A stretch of DNA of 64,000 nucleotides from contig CANRNC010000003.1 of the NCBI GenBank assembly GCA_947631915.1, forward strand, positions 1-64,000, in the 5' to 3' direction. A program made the position numbers and the translations under genes. Of the stretch, positions 41,079 through 50,121 are shown piece after piece (the stretch's first letter is position 1; each line of letters begins with the position of its first letter). This DNA is from an uncultured Clostridia bacterium (GTDB lineage: Bacteria > Bacillota > Clostridia > TANB77 > CAG-508). The notes below the pieces were generated by a model. The model did not search any database, was not told the DNA's origin, and saw only the letters and a list, made by a program, of their open reading frames with translations.

Positions 41079-41804
41079 ATGAATCTTAAAACAAAAAGAA
41101 TTTTTTCAGTAATTTTAGCATTAATAATTGTTAGTATTACTTGCAATGTATTTGCAGTTGATGTGACAGTTGGAAGTCTTTCACTTTCATCATCTACAAT
41201 GGTAAATCAAGGTGAGGAATTTACGGTTACAATAAACTTATCAAACTTCAATACGTCTGCAACTACAGTTGTTGTCATAGGAAAAATAGAATATGAAAAA
41301 GATAAGATAGAATATATTTCAAATTCAATATCATCAAATACAGAAGAGGGATGGGATGATATAAAAACACTAGGAGAACAAAGCTTTAAAGAAAGCAATA
41401 TGGGATTTATATTAGAAAATAGAACTCCTTCAAAAATAGGATCTAATAGCAAATTTTTAACTCTTAAATTTAAAGCAAAAGCAAATGTAGAAGGAGTTAC
41501 CACAATTAAAGTAAATGTAAGTTCAGTATCAGATGCAACTAATTTTTCAGGGGATTCTACAACAGTAACAATTACAAAACCAACTGATCAACAACAATCA
41601 GGAGGACAACAAGGACAACAAGGTCAACAAGGTCAACAAGGTCAACAGGGTCAAGCGGGAAAGAATGATAAAACAGAAATACAAGGGAAATTGCCAAAGA
41701 CAGGAGAAAATGACATCTTATATTTTGCAATTATTGCTTGTGCAGTTGTTGCAGTAATAAATTTAATTTATATAAAAAAAATAAAACATAAAGAGAAAAT
41801 CTAA
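41079..41804 (+). CDS. Sortase-anchored cohesin protein
   Basis: 241 residues: signal peptide 1-27, a cohesin-like beta-sandwich at ~28-166 (VNQGEEFTVTINLSNF and a GKIEYEKDKIEYIS segment), a Gly-Gln-Gln repeat linker at ~175-192, LPKTG at 205-209, a hydrophobic segment and a basic tail. It is therefore probably attached to the cell wall by sortase. It lies 32 bp after the dockerin protein and is followed by a terminator. A minimal cohesin-dockerin pair is the natural reading. Confidence 0.85.
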   Translation: MNLKTKRIFSVILALIIVSITCNVFAVDVTVGSLSLSSSTMVNQGEEFTVTINLSNFNTSATTVVVIGKIEYEKDKIEYISNSISSNTEEGWDDIKTLGEQSFKESNMGFILENRTPSKIGSNSKFLTLKFKAKANVEGVTTIKVNVSSVSDATNFSGDSTTVTITKPTDQQQSGGQQGQQGQQGQQGQQGQAGKNDKTEIQGKLPKTGENDILYFAIIACAVVAVINLIYIKKIKHKEKI

Positions 41805-41868
41805 AAGATGATTAGATTTGAAAATTTGTTGTTTGCATATTATAAATTTTTTATGAAATGTAAATGTA

Positions 41869-41901
41869 GGGGGGACGTTACAACGTACTCCCCTTTTAAT
41901 T
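41869..41901 (+). terminator. Terminator after the cohesin gene
   Basis: A GGGG-GACGT stem with ACGT-A-CTCCCC, followed by TTTT. Confidence 0.75.
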
Positions 41902-42112
41902 TGTTTGCGAAATTAATAAACACATGCAATGTGCACCTACAATTGAATATATAAATTTCTTATGAAGTGTAAACGTATGTGTGCATTACATATGACTATT
42001 AGATTAAATAATATTCATTTGACTTTTGTTTGATAGAATGACATATTGTATGAAAAAAGAAGATAGTTATATGACAATTATTGGTAAAAAAATATATGAA
42101 AGGGAAAGAATT
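41902..42112. other. Spacer at the start of the accessory island
   Basis: AT-rich DNA with no gene. A frame open from 42026 is in phase with the next CDS, but it starts at TTG with no ribosome site, so I treat it as leader. Confidence 0.5.
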
Positions 42113-42847
42113 ATGAAAGTATTTATTGAAAAAGAAAAAGTATTACAAATTGATGAGGAAACTAAATTAATATTATTAAATGTTGATGAGTTTGTATCAA
42201 CAATAAAAAGAGAATCTAGCATTACACCTGCTGGTCATATAAAAATTGGATTAAAATATAAATTAATTTATAATAATTCAGAATATGATGGTGAATCAAT
42301 TTTTGATTCTTTTAAAGACATTATAAATAATATGGATGCTAATTCTCCTTATGAAGTTGAATTAATAAATTGGAAATTATCAGATAAAGAAGAAAAATAT
42401 CTAGAATTTAATATTAAAAGAAAAGTAAAAGATTATCCTATATTATCATATGGAACATTTGTAGATATATCAAATGATAATGAATTAAAAAAATATGCAA
42501 TAAATGAAGATGAGAACGATAAAATTAAAAATTCAAAAAGAGAAGCATTTAATTGGATTAAAAACTGTAAAAATTATGATATTAAAAAAATTGAAAATAG
42601 TTATTCAAATGCTGGATATCATGATGAAGAGGGGTCAAGTAATACTATAGAAAAAACAGTTGATGATGGATTTGATAATTTAGCTAAAATATTATTTTAT
42701 TGCAAGAAGGATAATGAGGATTTTGTTTTAAAGCCTACTTTTAAAGTGATAATCAATAATAATATTAAGTATATTATTCCTGAAATAGAAATTTACCATT
42801 ATGAGCCAGAAAAAATAGGATTAATAAATTTAGATAAAATAAAATAA
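42113..42847 (+). CDS. Uncharacterised soluble protein
   Basis: Not recognised. The ATG at 42113 is chosen because AAAGGGAAAG precedes it, giving 244 residues. No signal peptide or transmembrane segment. The sequence is rich in Lys, Asn, Ile and Asp, with a probable alpha/beta N-terminal domain and a helical middle. Base composition resembles the host genome. It directly abuts the first REP-type transposase remnant. Confidence 0.7.
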   Translation: MKVFIEKEKVLQIDEETKLILLNVDEFVSTIKRESSITPAGHIKIGLKYKLIYNNSEYDGESIFDSFKDIINNMDANSPYEVELINWKLSDKEEKYLEFNIKRKVKDYPILSYGTFVDISNDNELKKYAINEDENDKIKNSKREAFNWIKNCKNYDIKKIENSYSNAGYHDEEGSSNTIEKTVDDGFDNLAKILFYCKKDNEDFVLKPTFKVIINNNIKYIIPEIEIYHYEPEKIGLINLDKIK

Positions 42848-42852
42848 TAAAC

Positions 42853-43365
42853 AGACAAGGGGACGGAGAATTTGTCTTGCGGTTTTCAAGTCCTCATTTC
42901 AGATAAAGGGACGGAGTTTTTGTCTAATTATAAATAGATCTAGACAAAAATATGATAATAAATATATATGGGGGCAATAGGAAAAAAGATGGATAGGAGA
43001 GATAAAAAATGCCCCGTTTAGCAAGAAATTATTTAGAAAGTCCATATTGTCATATTATTTTTCACGGAATAGATAGACAATATATATTTAAGGAAACAAA
43101 AATATAGAAAATATTATAGATGTTCAAGATGAGTTTATAGAGAGTAAACAAATTATAGAACAGTATACAAGAAGTAAAAATATAAGTATATCAGATATAA
43201 TGACTAATGATGAGTAATTCTGTGATTTATCATTACAATTAAGACATTATGGAGGATTATCATTAAGAAAGATGGCAGAGTTATTTAATTGTAGTAAAGA
43301 TAAAATAAATAATATAATAAATAAGAATCTGTAAGTTTCTAGACAAGAACGCCGTCCCCATGTCT
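42853..43365 (+). mobile_element. Decayed REP-associated transposase element, copy A
   Basis: Begins with a GGGGACGGAGAATTTGTCT-type end and closes with AGACAAGAACGCCGTCCCC, its inverted counterpart. Inside, a frame starting MPRLARNYLESPYCHII matches the start of REP-associated tyrosine transposases but is broken by many stops. The last part (LRHYGGLSLRKMAELF-like) is also recognisable. Non-functional as a gene. Confidence 0.75.
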
Positions 43366-43389
43366 ATTTTTATATTTCTAATAAAAAAA

Positions 43390-43434
43390 TAAGTGAGATG
43401 AAACAAAATTCCTTTGCTCCATCTCACTATTTTT
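43390..43434. terminator. Hairpin between the transposase remnant and the 139-residue gene
   Basis: AGTGAGATG (43392-43400) pairs with CATCTCACT (43420-43428). T-tracts on both sides allow termination in either direction; it lies downstream of the minus-strand gene. Confidence 0.65.
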
Positions 43435-43539
43435 CTAATTTGACTCACTCATTATTTCCTCTGAGCTCACGAATAATGAGAAAATCACATGGGAAGCTGT
43501 CATCCAACAAACCACCTATCTCATTTCTCCTCCTTTAAG

Positions 43540-43959
43540 TTAAAAATACATTACCAATACTGGACAGCCAAAGAAGAAACTACCATCAAAATTTTTAGGA
43601 ATGCAGTTTTTTGAAAATGCACTAAGTACACATGGACCATGAAACAGTCCTCGATAAAAAGCCTTTTCTGTTTGCCCTTTTTTTGCTAAATTAATATATT
43701 CATCTAATGCTACAAAATGTTGCTCACTTACAGCATCAAGCATTTGCACATTAAAGAATACTATAACTTTGCCGATAGGAGCTTCCTCCAAGAATTTTAA
43801 AAACTGTTTCTTTTTGGTCAATGGCTCTAAATCAGCCTTAAGCAACATATCTGCATAATAGACTGATCTGCTGTTCTCTTCTGTTGTAGGGGGAGGTGCA
43901 GTGGTTGCGATATCTATCGCTTCCTTTTTCCTCCGGAATAGTCCGTTGAAAAATTTCAT
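43540..43959 (-). CDS. Uncharacterised 139-residue protein of foreign composition
   Basis: Not recognised. Basic N-terminus, a Pro/Thr-rich segment (~20-28), then an alpha/beta-looking domain. AAAGGAG precedes the ATG. Codon use is GC-richer than that of host genes, and codon 9 is an in-frame CGG (43935-43933) that must be Arg to keep the frame. Flanked by transposase remnants, it looks like a recent acquisition. Confidence 0.65.
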   Translation of the reverse strand: MKFFNGLFRRKKEAIDIATTAPPPTTEENSRSVYYADMLLKADLEPLTKKKQFLKFLEEAPIGKVIVFFNVQMLDAVSEQHFVALDEYINLAKKGQTEKAFYRGLFHGPCVLSAFSKNCIPKNFDGSFFFGCPVLVMYF

Positions 43960-44041
43960 ACTTTTCTCCTTTCGAATACTTCAAATGTTTATAGTACATA
44001 TTAATTATATACTAAATTTACATAATTTTAAAGTGCAATTT

Positions 44042-44595
44042 GAGACACGGGGACTGAGACACGGGGACGGAGAATTTGTCTTGCGTTTTTCAAGTCCTCA
44101 TTTCAGACAAAGGGACGGAGTTTTTGTATAATTATAAATAGAACTAGACAAAAAAAGAATAATATGATAATAGATATATATGGTGGCAATAGGAAAAAAG
44201 ATGGACAGAAGAAATAAAAAATGCCCCGTTTAGCAAGAAATTATTTAGAAAGTCCATATAGTCATATCATTGTTCACGGAATAGATAAACAATATATTTA
44301 AGGAAACAAAAATATAGAAAATATTATAGATGTTCAAGATGAGTTTATAGAGAGTAAACAAAATATAGAACAGTATACAAGAAGTAAAAATATAAGTATA
44401 TCAGATATAGTGACTAATGATGAGCAATTCTGTGATTTATTATTACAATTAAGAAATTATGGGGATTATCATTAAGAAAGATGGCAGAGTTATTTAATTG
44501 TAGTAAAGATAAAATAAATAATATAATAAATAAAAAGCTGTAAGTTGCTAGACAAAAACTCCGTCCCTATGTCTAAAAACTCCGTCCCTATGTCT
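44042..44595 (+). mobile_element. Decayed REP-associated transposase element, copy B
   Basis: Same ends and same internal remnant as copy A, with a doubled GACACGGGGAC start and a doubled ACTCCGTCCCTATGTCT end. The transposase frame has several stops and deletions. Confidence 0.75.
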
Positions 44596-44710
44596 ATATA
44601 GGAAAACAATGTTCTGGTCAATGTTGTAAAAGTTATGTAAATATGGTATAATAAATATGATAAAAAATATTCACATATCAACAATATATTAAAAAACAGG
44701 AGGAAAAGAT

Positions 44711-44989
44711 ATGGAAAGAGGATATGTAGTAGCTATGTTAAGAGTAGACTGGAGAAGTTATAACTTTGTTAATGGAAAGAGATCCAAAAGCAAGTTAGCT
44801 CGGAAAAGACTTGCACCGGTCGATGTCATTGAAAATGCAAGACAACTTGGACGAAAAGAATGTGTGACACTTAAATCAAATGACCGAGTTACAGTTGACA
44901 TTGTAGACAGTAGTGGTCCAGCTAATTCTGGAATATACAGAGGTGAGCATAACATCTATGTCTATTCAAACAAAGTAATAATTGACTAA
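44711..44989 (+). CDS. Uncharacterised 92-residue protein of foreign composition
   Basis: Not recognised. A small basic protein with probable beta-rich C-terminal half. AGGAGGAAAAG precedes the ATG and a terminator follows (45013-45034). It lies between transposase copies B and C. Codon 31 is an in-frame CGG (44801-44803) read as Arg, and overall codon use is GC-richer than that of host genes. Confidence 0.65.
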   Translation: MERGYVVAMLRVDWRSYNFVNGKRSKSKLARKRLAPVDVIENARQLGRKECVTLKSNDRVTVDIVDSSGPANSGIYRGEHNIYVYSNKVIID

Positions 44990-45012
44990 TTCGTATCCGA
45001 AAAAGTCAAGGG

Positions 45013-45034
45013 AGCCCGTTTTACGGGCTTTCTT
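45013..45034 (+). terminator. Terminator after the 92-residue gene
   Basis: AGCCCGT (45013-45019), TTT loop, ACGGGCT (45023-45029), then TTTCTT. Confidence 0.8.
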
Positions 45035-45044
45035 GTATCTTAGT

Positions 45045-45396
45045 AAGACAGTAAGACACGGGGACGGAGAATTTGTCTTGCGGTTTTCGGGCACTTCAGA
45101 CAAAGGGATGGAGTTTTTGCTAATTATAAATAGATCTAGACAGAAAAAGAATAATATGATAATAGATATATATGGGCAATAGGAAAAGAGATGGATAGGA
45201 GAAATAAAAAAATGCCCCGTTTAGCAAGAAATTATTTATAAAGTCCATATTGTCATATTATTGTTCACTTAAGAAATTATGGAGGATTACTATTAAGAAA
45301 AATGGCTGAATTATTTAATTGTAGTAAAGATAAAATAAATAATATAATAAATAAAAAGCTGTAAGTTGCTAGACAAAAACTCCGTCCCTATGTCTA
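45045..45396 (+). mobile_element. Decayed REP-associated transposase element, copy C
   Basis: Same ends as A and B but with an internal deletion of roughly 200 bp that removes the middle of the transposase remnant. Confidence 0.75.
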
Positions 45397-45414
45397 TTAA
45401 GAGGAGTTGGATAT

Positions 45415-47064
45415 ATGATAAAAGCAATATTCATCGATATAGATGGAACGTTAAGAGATAGTAATAGAAATCTTTCTCAAAAAACAATTGACACCATCAA
45501 AAAGATTAGTGAAAAGGGTATATTAGTAATATTATGTTCTGGAAGACCAAGAAAATACACAGAACAAATAAGTAGAGAATGTTTTGCTAGTAAATATATT
45601 ATTACCTCGAGTGGTGGAAATATATATGATTATGAGAAGAATGAAATTTTGTATGTTAATAAAATGAATAAAAAAGCTTTGATAGAATTATATAATATAG
45701 CTACTACTGAAAATGCTAGATTTATTATGAATGTTGGAGAAGGCAGAGTTGTAAATAAAGTAAAACATCCAGATCAAGAAAAAAAATTAGAAGAAAATAT
45801 AGAAGATTTTGTATATAACAATGATGTTGTTCAATGTACTATTGCAGATAGTAACTTTGATAAAATTAAAAATTTAATACCAAAAATAGAAAAAGTACAG
45901 AATGTAGAGATAAAAAATAGACATAAAAGTTTATTAGATATCAAATTTAAAGACAATCAAACAGTATTTTGTGATATTGCCAATATTGAATCTAATAAAG
46001 GAATTGCTGTAAAAAAATTATTAGAAATTTTAGATATTAAGAAAGAAGAAGCTATTGCTATTGGTGATGATAATAATGATTTATCTATGTTCGAACAGGT
46101 TGGATATAAAATCGCTGTTAGTAATGCTATTGATATTGTAAAAGAAAAAGCAGACGAAATTACTTTATCTAATGATGAAAATGGAGTTGCAGTATTTTTG
46201 GAAAAATTATTAAAAAAGATAAATGATATGGAGGTATATACTATGTTAGAAAATTTTGAAAGTGTTAGTCCAACAGCAATATTAACTTCATATCCAAGAA
46301 CTTTTACTGATATTCCTTATGAAAAAGATATTTACAAATGGTTAGCTCAAAATTGCAATGGAAATGTAACTTTAAACAAGCAAATTGCTCCTGATATGGA
46401 AGCAAGATACAAACTAACAAATTCATTACTTGATAAATCTAATATAAAACAAGTACTAGAAATTGCAGCTGGATATTCTTCAAGAGGTTTAATATATTCT
46501 CAAAAGGGATATAATTATGTAGAAATGGATTTAGAAGAAGTATCGAGAAATAAAATGACTATTATTAAAAACATAATAGAAATACCAACAAATTTAAATA
46601 TTATAAGTGGAAATGCTTTAAATAGTAAAGATTATGAAAAATGTGAAAACTTTTTAAATATTAATAGCCCCATTGCAATTATTAATGAAGGTTTGATGAG
46701 ATATTTGACTTTTGAAGAAAAGAGGATTGTAGCAGAAAATGTTTATAGCCTTTTAAAGAAATATAATGGAATATGGATAAATTGTGATCTAACACCCAAA
46801 AAATTTATACAAACTCAAAATAAATTTTTACCAGATTTTAATAAAAATTTAAATAATACCACATCAAGAAATCGCCTAAATGACAGATTTGACGATTTTA
46901 ATCATATGAAAGAATTCTTTAATAGAATTGGATTTAATGATATAGAGATACATAAATTTATTGAAATGAAACCATATTTATCATGTTTTGATATTTTACA
47001 TATTGATAAAGATTCTATGGATGAATATTTGGAAAATGCAATTGTAACTGTTATGAGAATATAA
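45415..47064 (+). CDS. HAD (Cof-type) phosphatase fused to a SAM methyltransferase
   Basis: Residues 1-~272 are a complete Cof-type HAD hydrolase: DIDGT (Asp8, Asp10), CSGRP, and GDDNNDLSMF. Residues 277-549 form a class I SAM-dependent methyltransferase of the leucine-carboxyl-methyltransferase-like group, with QVLEIAAGYSSRG as the SAM motif. An internal GGAGG followed by ATG at 46243 (residue 277) would allow separate translation of the methyltransferase. This suggests two genes that became one frame. Substrates are unknown. Confidence 0.85.
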   Translation: MIKAIFIDIDGTLRDSNRNLSQKTIDTIKKISEKGILVILCSGRPRKYTEQISRECFASKYIITSSGGNIYDYEKNEILYVNKMNKKALIELYNIATTENARFIMNVGEGRVVNKVKHPDQEKKLEENIEDFVYNNDVVQCTIADSNFDKIKNLIPKIEKVQNVEIKNRHKSLLDIKFKDNQTVFCDIANIESNKGIAVKKLLEILDIKKEEAIAIGDDNNDLSMFEQVGYKIAVSNAIDIVKEKADEITLSNDENGVAVFLEKLLKKINDMEVYTMLENFESVSPTAILTSYPRTFTDIPYEKDIYKWLAQNCNGNVTLNKQIAPDMEARYKLTNSLLDKSNIKQVLEIAAGYSSRGLIYSQKGYNYVEMDLEEVSRNKMTIIKNIIEIPTNLNIISGNALNSKDYEKCENFLNINSPIAIINEGLMRYLTFEEKRIVAENVYSLLKKYNGIWINCDLTPKKFIQTQNKFLPDFNKNLNNTTSRNRLNDRFDDFNHMKEFFNRIGFNDIEIHKFIEMKPYLSCFDILHIDKDSMDEYLENAIVTVMRI

Positions 47065-47080
47065 AAGGATATTACATACA

Positions 47081-47132
47081 CAGACACACAGACACGGGGA
47101 CGGAGAATTTGTCTTGAGATTTTCAGGCAATC
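47081..47132 (+). repeat. Solo end of the REP-type element, copy D
   Basis: Only the left end, GACACGGGGACGGAGAATTT, and ~25 flanking bases remain. Confidence 0.65.
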
Positions 47133-47304
47133 ATTTTTTGGATTTCAAAAAAATGTGATTAATAGATATAATGCAAACAATGCATTAGCAACTAAAAAAC
47201 GTTTATCTCTATAGTGAGAAATGAAGACACTATGTTTGAATTTTACAAGGTGAATTTTATTAGAAAAGAGAACCAGACAAAAACTTCCTTCTCATATATG
47301 AATA
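47133..47304. other. Degenerate spacer
   Basis: No gene seen. An AGACAAAAACTTCCTTCTCAT string near 47275 may be a decayed right end of copy D. Confidence 0.4.
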
Positions 47305-47345
47305 AAAACAAAACTAGCAAGTGATTGACACTTGCTAGTTTTATA
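47305..47345 (-). terminator. Terminator of tRNA-Pro
   Basis: Perfect 14-bp arms (47311-47324 and 47330-47343) with a T-rich tail on the minus strand. Confidence 0.85.
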
Positions 47346-47350
47346 AAAAA

Positions 47351-47426
47351 TGGTCGAGGTGACAGGGATCGAACCTGCGACCTCATGGTCCCAAACCACG
47401 CGCGCTACCAACTGCGCTACACCTCG
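47351..47426 (-). tRNA. tRNA-Pro (UGG)
   Basis: Acceptor CGAGGTG/CACCTCG, anticodon TGG in TTTGGGA, T-loop GGTTCGATCCC, encoded CCA. Confidence 0.96.
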
Positions 47427-47558
47427 ATAAAGAGTATTTAATTAACATGCTTATATACTATAACATATTTTAATAAAAAAATCAATAATTTTTGAAAAAA
47501 AATTAAATATACTTGAAAAAGCAATAAAAAATAAGTATAATATAAAGGTAATATATAT

Positions 47559-47635
<77 letters not shown>

Positions 47636-47639
47636 ATGA

Positions 47640-47706
47640 CGTATCTGTTCGAACTAATAGAACAGAACATATAAGTATCATTCTGAAAAGGAATGATATT
47701 TTTTTT
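47640..47706 (+). repeat. tRNA-Arg trailer module, copy 1 with terminator
   Basis: A 20-nt string (47638-47657, ACGTATCTGTTCGAACTAAT) forms a CTGTTC/GAACAG hairpin, followed by terminator arms TATCATTC (47676-47683) and GAATGATA (47691-47698) and T8. A diverged copy lies at 48700-48769. Confidence 0.7.
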
Positions 47707-48037
47707 ACTGTATTTTCAGTATGTATCATATTACCCCCGAGTTTTGTACCATTGGTCAAAACTCATAGGGGGTTAGGACTTATGTCAAAGTCAAAGTTCC
47801 ATCTTATAAAGGAATTAGATACTATGCTAAAAAATTGATACAGAATATAGAATTTTTTTAATAAATTTTGTTAAATATTATATTGCAATATAATTATGCA
47901 AATGATAAAAGAAAGAGCCATCTACTTGTTGAATTAAGTGAATTTATATGCTATAATGTAAAAGTAAAATTTATTGCAGATGGCAATTTTTACAACTAAC
48001 AACTCATTGAAATAAATATTTAAAGGAGGAATTTTTT
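47707..48037. other. Spacer with an inverted repeat
   Basis: No gene. An inverted repeat at 47734-47772 (CCCCC-GAGTTTTG with CAAAACTC-ATA-GGGGG) is the most GC-rich structure here and could be an end of a lost mobile element. Confidence 0.5.
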
Positions 48038-48529
48038 ATGGATTCTACACATGTATCACCAGAAATAATGTTTTTATTGGAAGGTAATGAAACTATTTCA
48101 TTTTCAAGTAGTTCATTACATTCTTCACAAAAAACTGCTGAAAACCAATTGCGGAAAAAAGTCATAGGTATTCAATTATCATATGCTCACTGTGGAGAAC
48201 AACATGGTGGAATTGAGCCGATGGCAAGAGCATTTGGAGCATACCCTGATGGCATTATTACGGAAGTACCTAAAACATTAACTTTATATACGCAAAATGA
48301 TGTTATTATTTTGAAATATGGCTCAGACGTTCCTCATCAACGTATGCTTGAAATTGCAAAAGAAGTCGGTGTGGCTGGTTACTGGGATGATGCAAATTTG
48401 ATAATTTGTGCATCTAATAAATATGAGTCAATCATCAAACATGTTATAGATTTCATTCAGCCACAAAAAGCAAAATTTGCTTTCAGAACGGTTTTTGGCG
48501 GACGAAATCTTATGATATTGTCAGTTTAA
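48038..48529 (+). CDS. Uncharacterised 163-residue protein of foreign composition
   Basis: Not recognised. A soluble, probably alpha/beta protein; the segment VIILKYGSDVPHQRMLEIAK may bind a ligand but I cannot name a family. AAAGGAGG precedes the ATG and a hairpin follows. Codon 39 is an in-frame CGG (48152-48154) read as Arg, and codons are GC-richer than those of host genes. It lies between two copies of the tRNA-Arg trailer module. Confidence 0.65.
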   Translation: MDSTHVSPEIMFLLEGNETISFSSSSLHSSQKTAENQLRKKVIGIQLSYAHCGEQHGGIEPMARAFGAYPDGIITEVPKTLTLYTQNDVIILKYGSDVPHQRMLEIAKEVGVAGYWDDANLIICASNKYESIIKHVIDFIQPQKAKFAFRTVFGGRNLMILSV

Positions 48530-48539
48530 TCCATGCGGT

Positions 48540-48575
48540 GGCACAGTTGTTTAACTGTGTCATTTGCTTTATATA
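48540..48575 (+). terminator. Hairpin after the 163-residue gene
   Basis: GGCACAGTT (48540-48548) pairs with AACTGTGTC (48553-48561) with one G-U; the following T-tract is weak. Confidence 0.6.
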
Positions 48576-48599
48576 GGAAACTTAAAAAAAGCTATTGCA

Positions 48600-48769
48600 A
48601 ATTATTCCTAATATGATATACTTTAATAAATTGATTGATATTTGTATCAATCGTCAAAAGGGTCAACGAGTTGTAAATATCTACGTCGTCCGCAACAAAT
48701 ACGTATCTGTTCGAACTAATTAAACAGATTAATAGAAATATCATTCTGAAGAAGGATGATATTTTTTTA
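48600..48769 (+). ncRNA. Possible small RNA with tRNA-Arg-type trailer, copy 2
   Basis: A promoter-like TTGCAA-16-TATACT pair near 48596-48624 is followed by ~120 nt without an open frame, including a GATTGATA/TATCAATC hairpin, the trailer string at 48700-48719 and a terminator (TATCATTC 48739-48746, GGATGATA 48754-48761, T7). It could be a small RNA or a decayed tRNA locus. Confidence 0.35.
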
Positions 48770-48866
48770 TTAGCAAAATTTATTGAAGATAAGCAGTCTT
48801 TATGATAATATAAGCTTACAAAAATAAAGATAAAAATAGTAAAATAATGTAAAGGAGGATTATTAA

Positions 48867-49211
48867 ATGAAGGTTATAAAATACGAAGATGCTTTAAAAG
48901 GAAAAAATAGTGAGAAGTGTAAAACATTAGAATATTCATTTATGGATAAAGATATAGATTTAGGTATAGCAACAATTACTGGAAGATATCCTGATGAAGG
49001 ATATGGTGTAAATCTTATAAGTAAAGAACTAATATATGTTATTGAAGGAAATGGAACATTAAATTTTGAAAATAAAAAAATTCAATTTTCAAAAGGAGAT
49101 TCTATCTTAATAGAGCCTAATGAAAAATATTATTATGACACAGAATATTGCAAAATATCTATGTCTTGCACACCTGCATGGTCAATGGAACAACATCAAT
49201 TAGTAAAGTAA
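48867..49211 (+). CDS. Cupin-domain protein
   Basis: 114-residue single cupin. The ELIYVIEGNGTLNFENKKIQ strand pair and FSKGDSILIEPNEKYYYD match the two cupin motifs, although the metal-binding histidines are mostly replaced. AAAGGAGG precedes the ATG. Function unknown; composition is host-like. Confidence 0.75.
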   Translation: MKVIKYEDALKGKNSEKCKTLEYSFMDKDIDLGIATITGRYPDEGYGVNLISKELIYVIEGNGTLNFENKKIQFSKGDSILIEPNEKYYYDTEYCKISMSCTPAWSMEQHQLVK

Positions 49212-49346
49212 TAGAATGAATTTGTGCTTATTGTGATCAAAGAGTTGCTACGGAGTATTGTAGCATAAAGCCAGAAGATATAAATGATAAAGAATATATT
49301 AAACAGTTAAAATTATATTATATATAAAACTATGGAGGCAATAAAA

Positions 49347-49757
49347 ATGAAGATATTAATTATTTGTAGTAAGGCATTTTATAAAGATATAGATCCTATA
49401 AAAGAAACTTTGGAAAAAATGGGACATATAGTTGAACTACCAAATTCTTATTATGAACCCGATGCTGAAAAGAAAAGTTGGGATTTAGGCAAAAAGGAGC
49501 ACGCAGAATTTAAAGCAAGAATGTTTAAAATGAGCGAAGCAAGAATTTCAACAATGGATGCTGTTTTAACTTTAAATTTTGATAAGAACGGAAAGAAAAA
49601 CTATATTGGTGGAGCAACTTTTATAGAAATTTATGAGGCATTTATGAAGAATAAGAAGATATATTTATATAATGATATTCCAGAAGGAATGCTTTATGAT
49701 GAAATATCAGGATTTTCTCCAATAGTAATACATGGGGATTTGAGCTTAGTAAATTAA
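49347..49757 (+). CDS. Nucleoside 2-deoxyribosyltransferase-like protein
   Basis: 136 residues. The start MKILIICSKAFYKDI, the central MDAVLTLNFDKNGKKNYIGG and FIEIYEAFMKNKKIYLYND resemble the Rossmann-like fold of deoxyribosyltransferase-type proteins, but catalytic residues cannot be assigned. An ATG five codons upstream overlaps the GGAGG, so 49347 is the better start. Confidence 0.55.
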   Translation: MKILIICSKAFYKDIDPIKETLEKMGHIVELPNSYYEPDAEKKSWDLGKKEHAEFKARMFKMSEARISTMDAVLTLNFDKNGKKNYIGGATFIEIYEAFMKNKKIYLYNDIPEGMLYDEISGFSPIVIHGDLSLVN

Positions 49758-49782
49758 GCTTAAAAGGAGATGCTTTTATAGT

Positions 49783-50072
49783 ATGACAGATATAATAAAA
49801 CAAAATAATGAAGTTTTTGGAAATTATTATAATAGAATAGATGCATTGATTTTAAATACAAAACAAAATGTTGTTATGAAAAGGTAGAATTATATTATGC
49901 CATGGGCTCTACGATTAATGAATTAATTGAAGAATAATTTTTAGAAACTTCTCAAAATAAAATATTAAAATCTTTTTCAGAAAAGTTAACACGAGAATTT
50001 GGAGAAGGGTATAGTGTGCCTAATTTAAAATTAATGAAAAAAATTTATTTTGTGAAATTATTGAGTAAGTAA
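49783..50072 (+). pseudogene. Decayed DUF1016 (YhcG-like) fragment
   Basis: In-frame fragments such as KSFSEKLTREFGEG are typical of the N-terminal domain of DUF1016 nucleases, but at least three stops or shifts break the ~290-bp remnant and the nuclease domain is absent. Confidence 0.55.
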
Positions 50073-50121
50073 TACTTCTATGATATAGTAATCATAAATA
50101 ATTAAAAATGGAGATAGAAAA

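Noticed and set aside
42848-45414. CRISPR array
   Set aside because: The repeats are few, long and end-type, with no regular spacers; they are transposase element copies.
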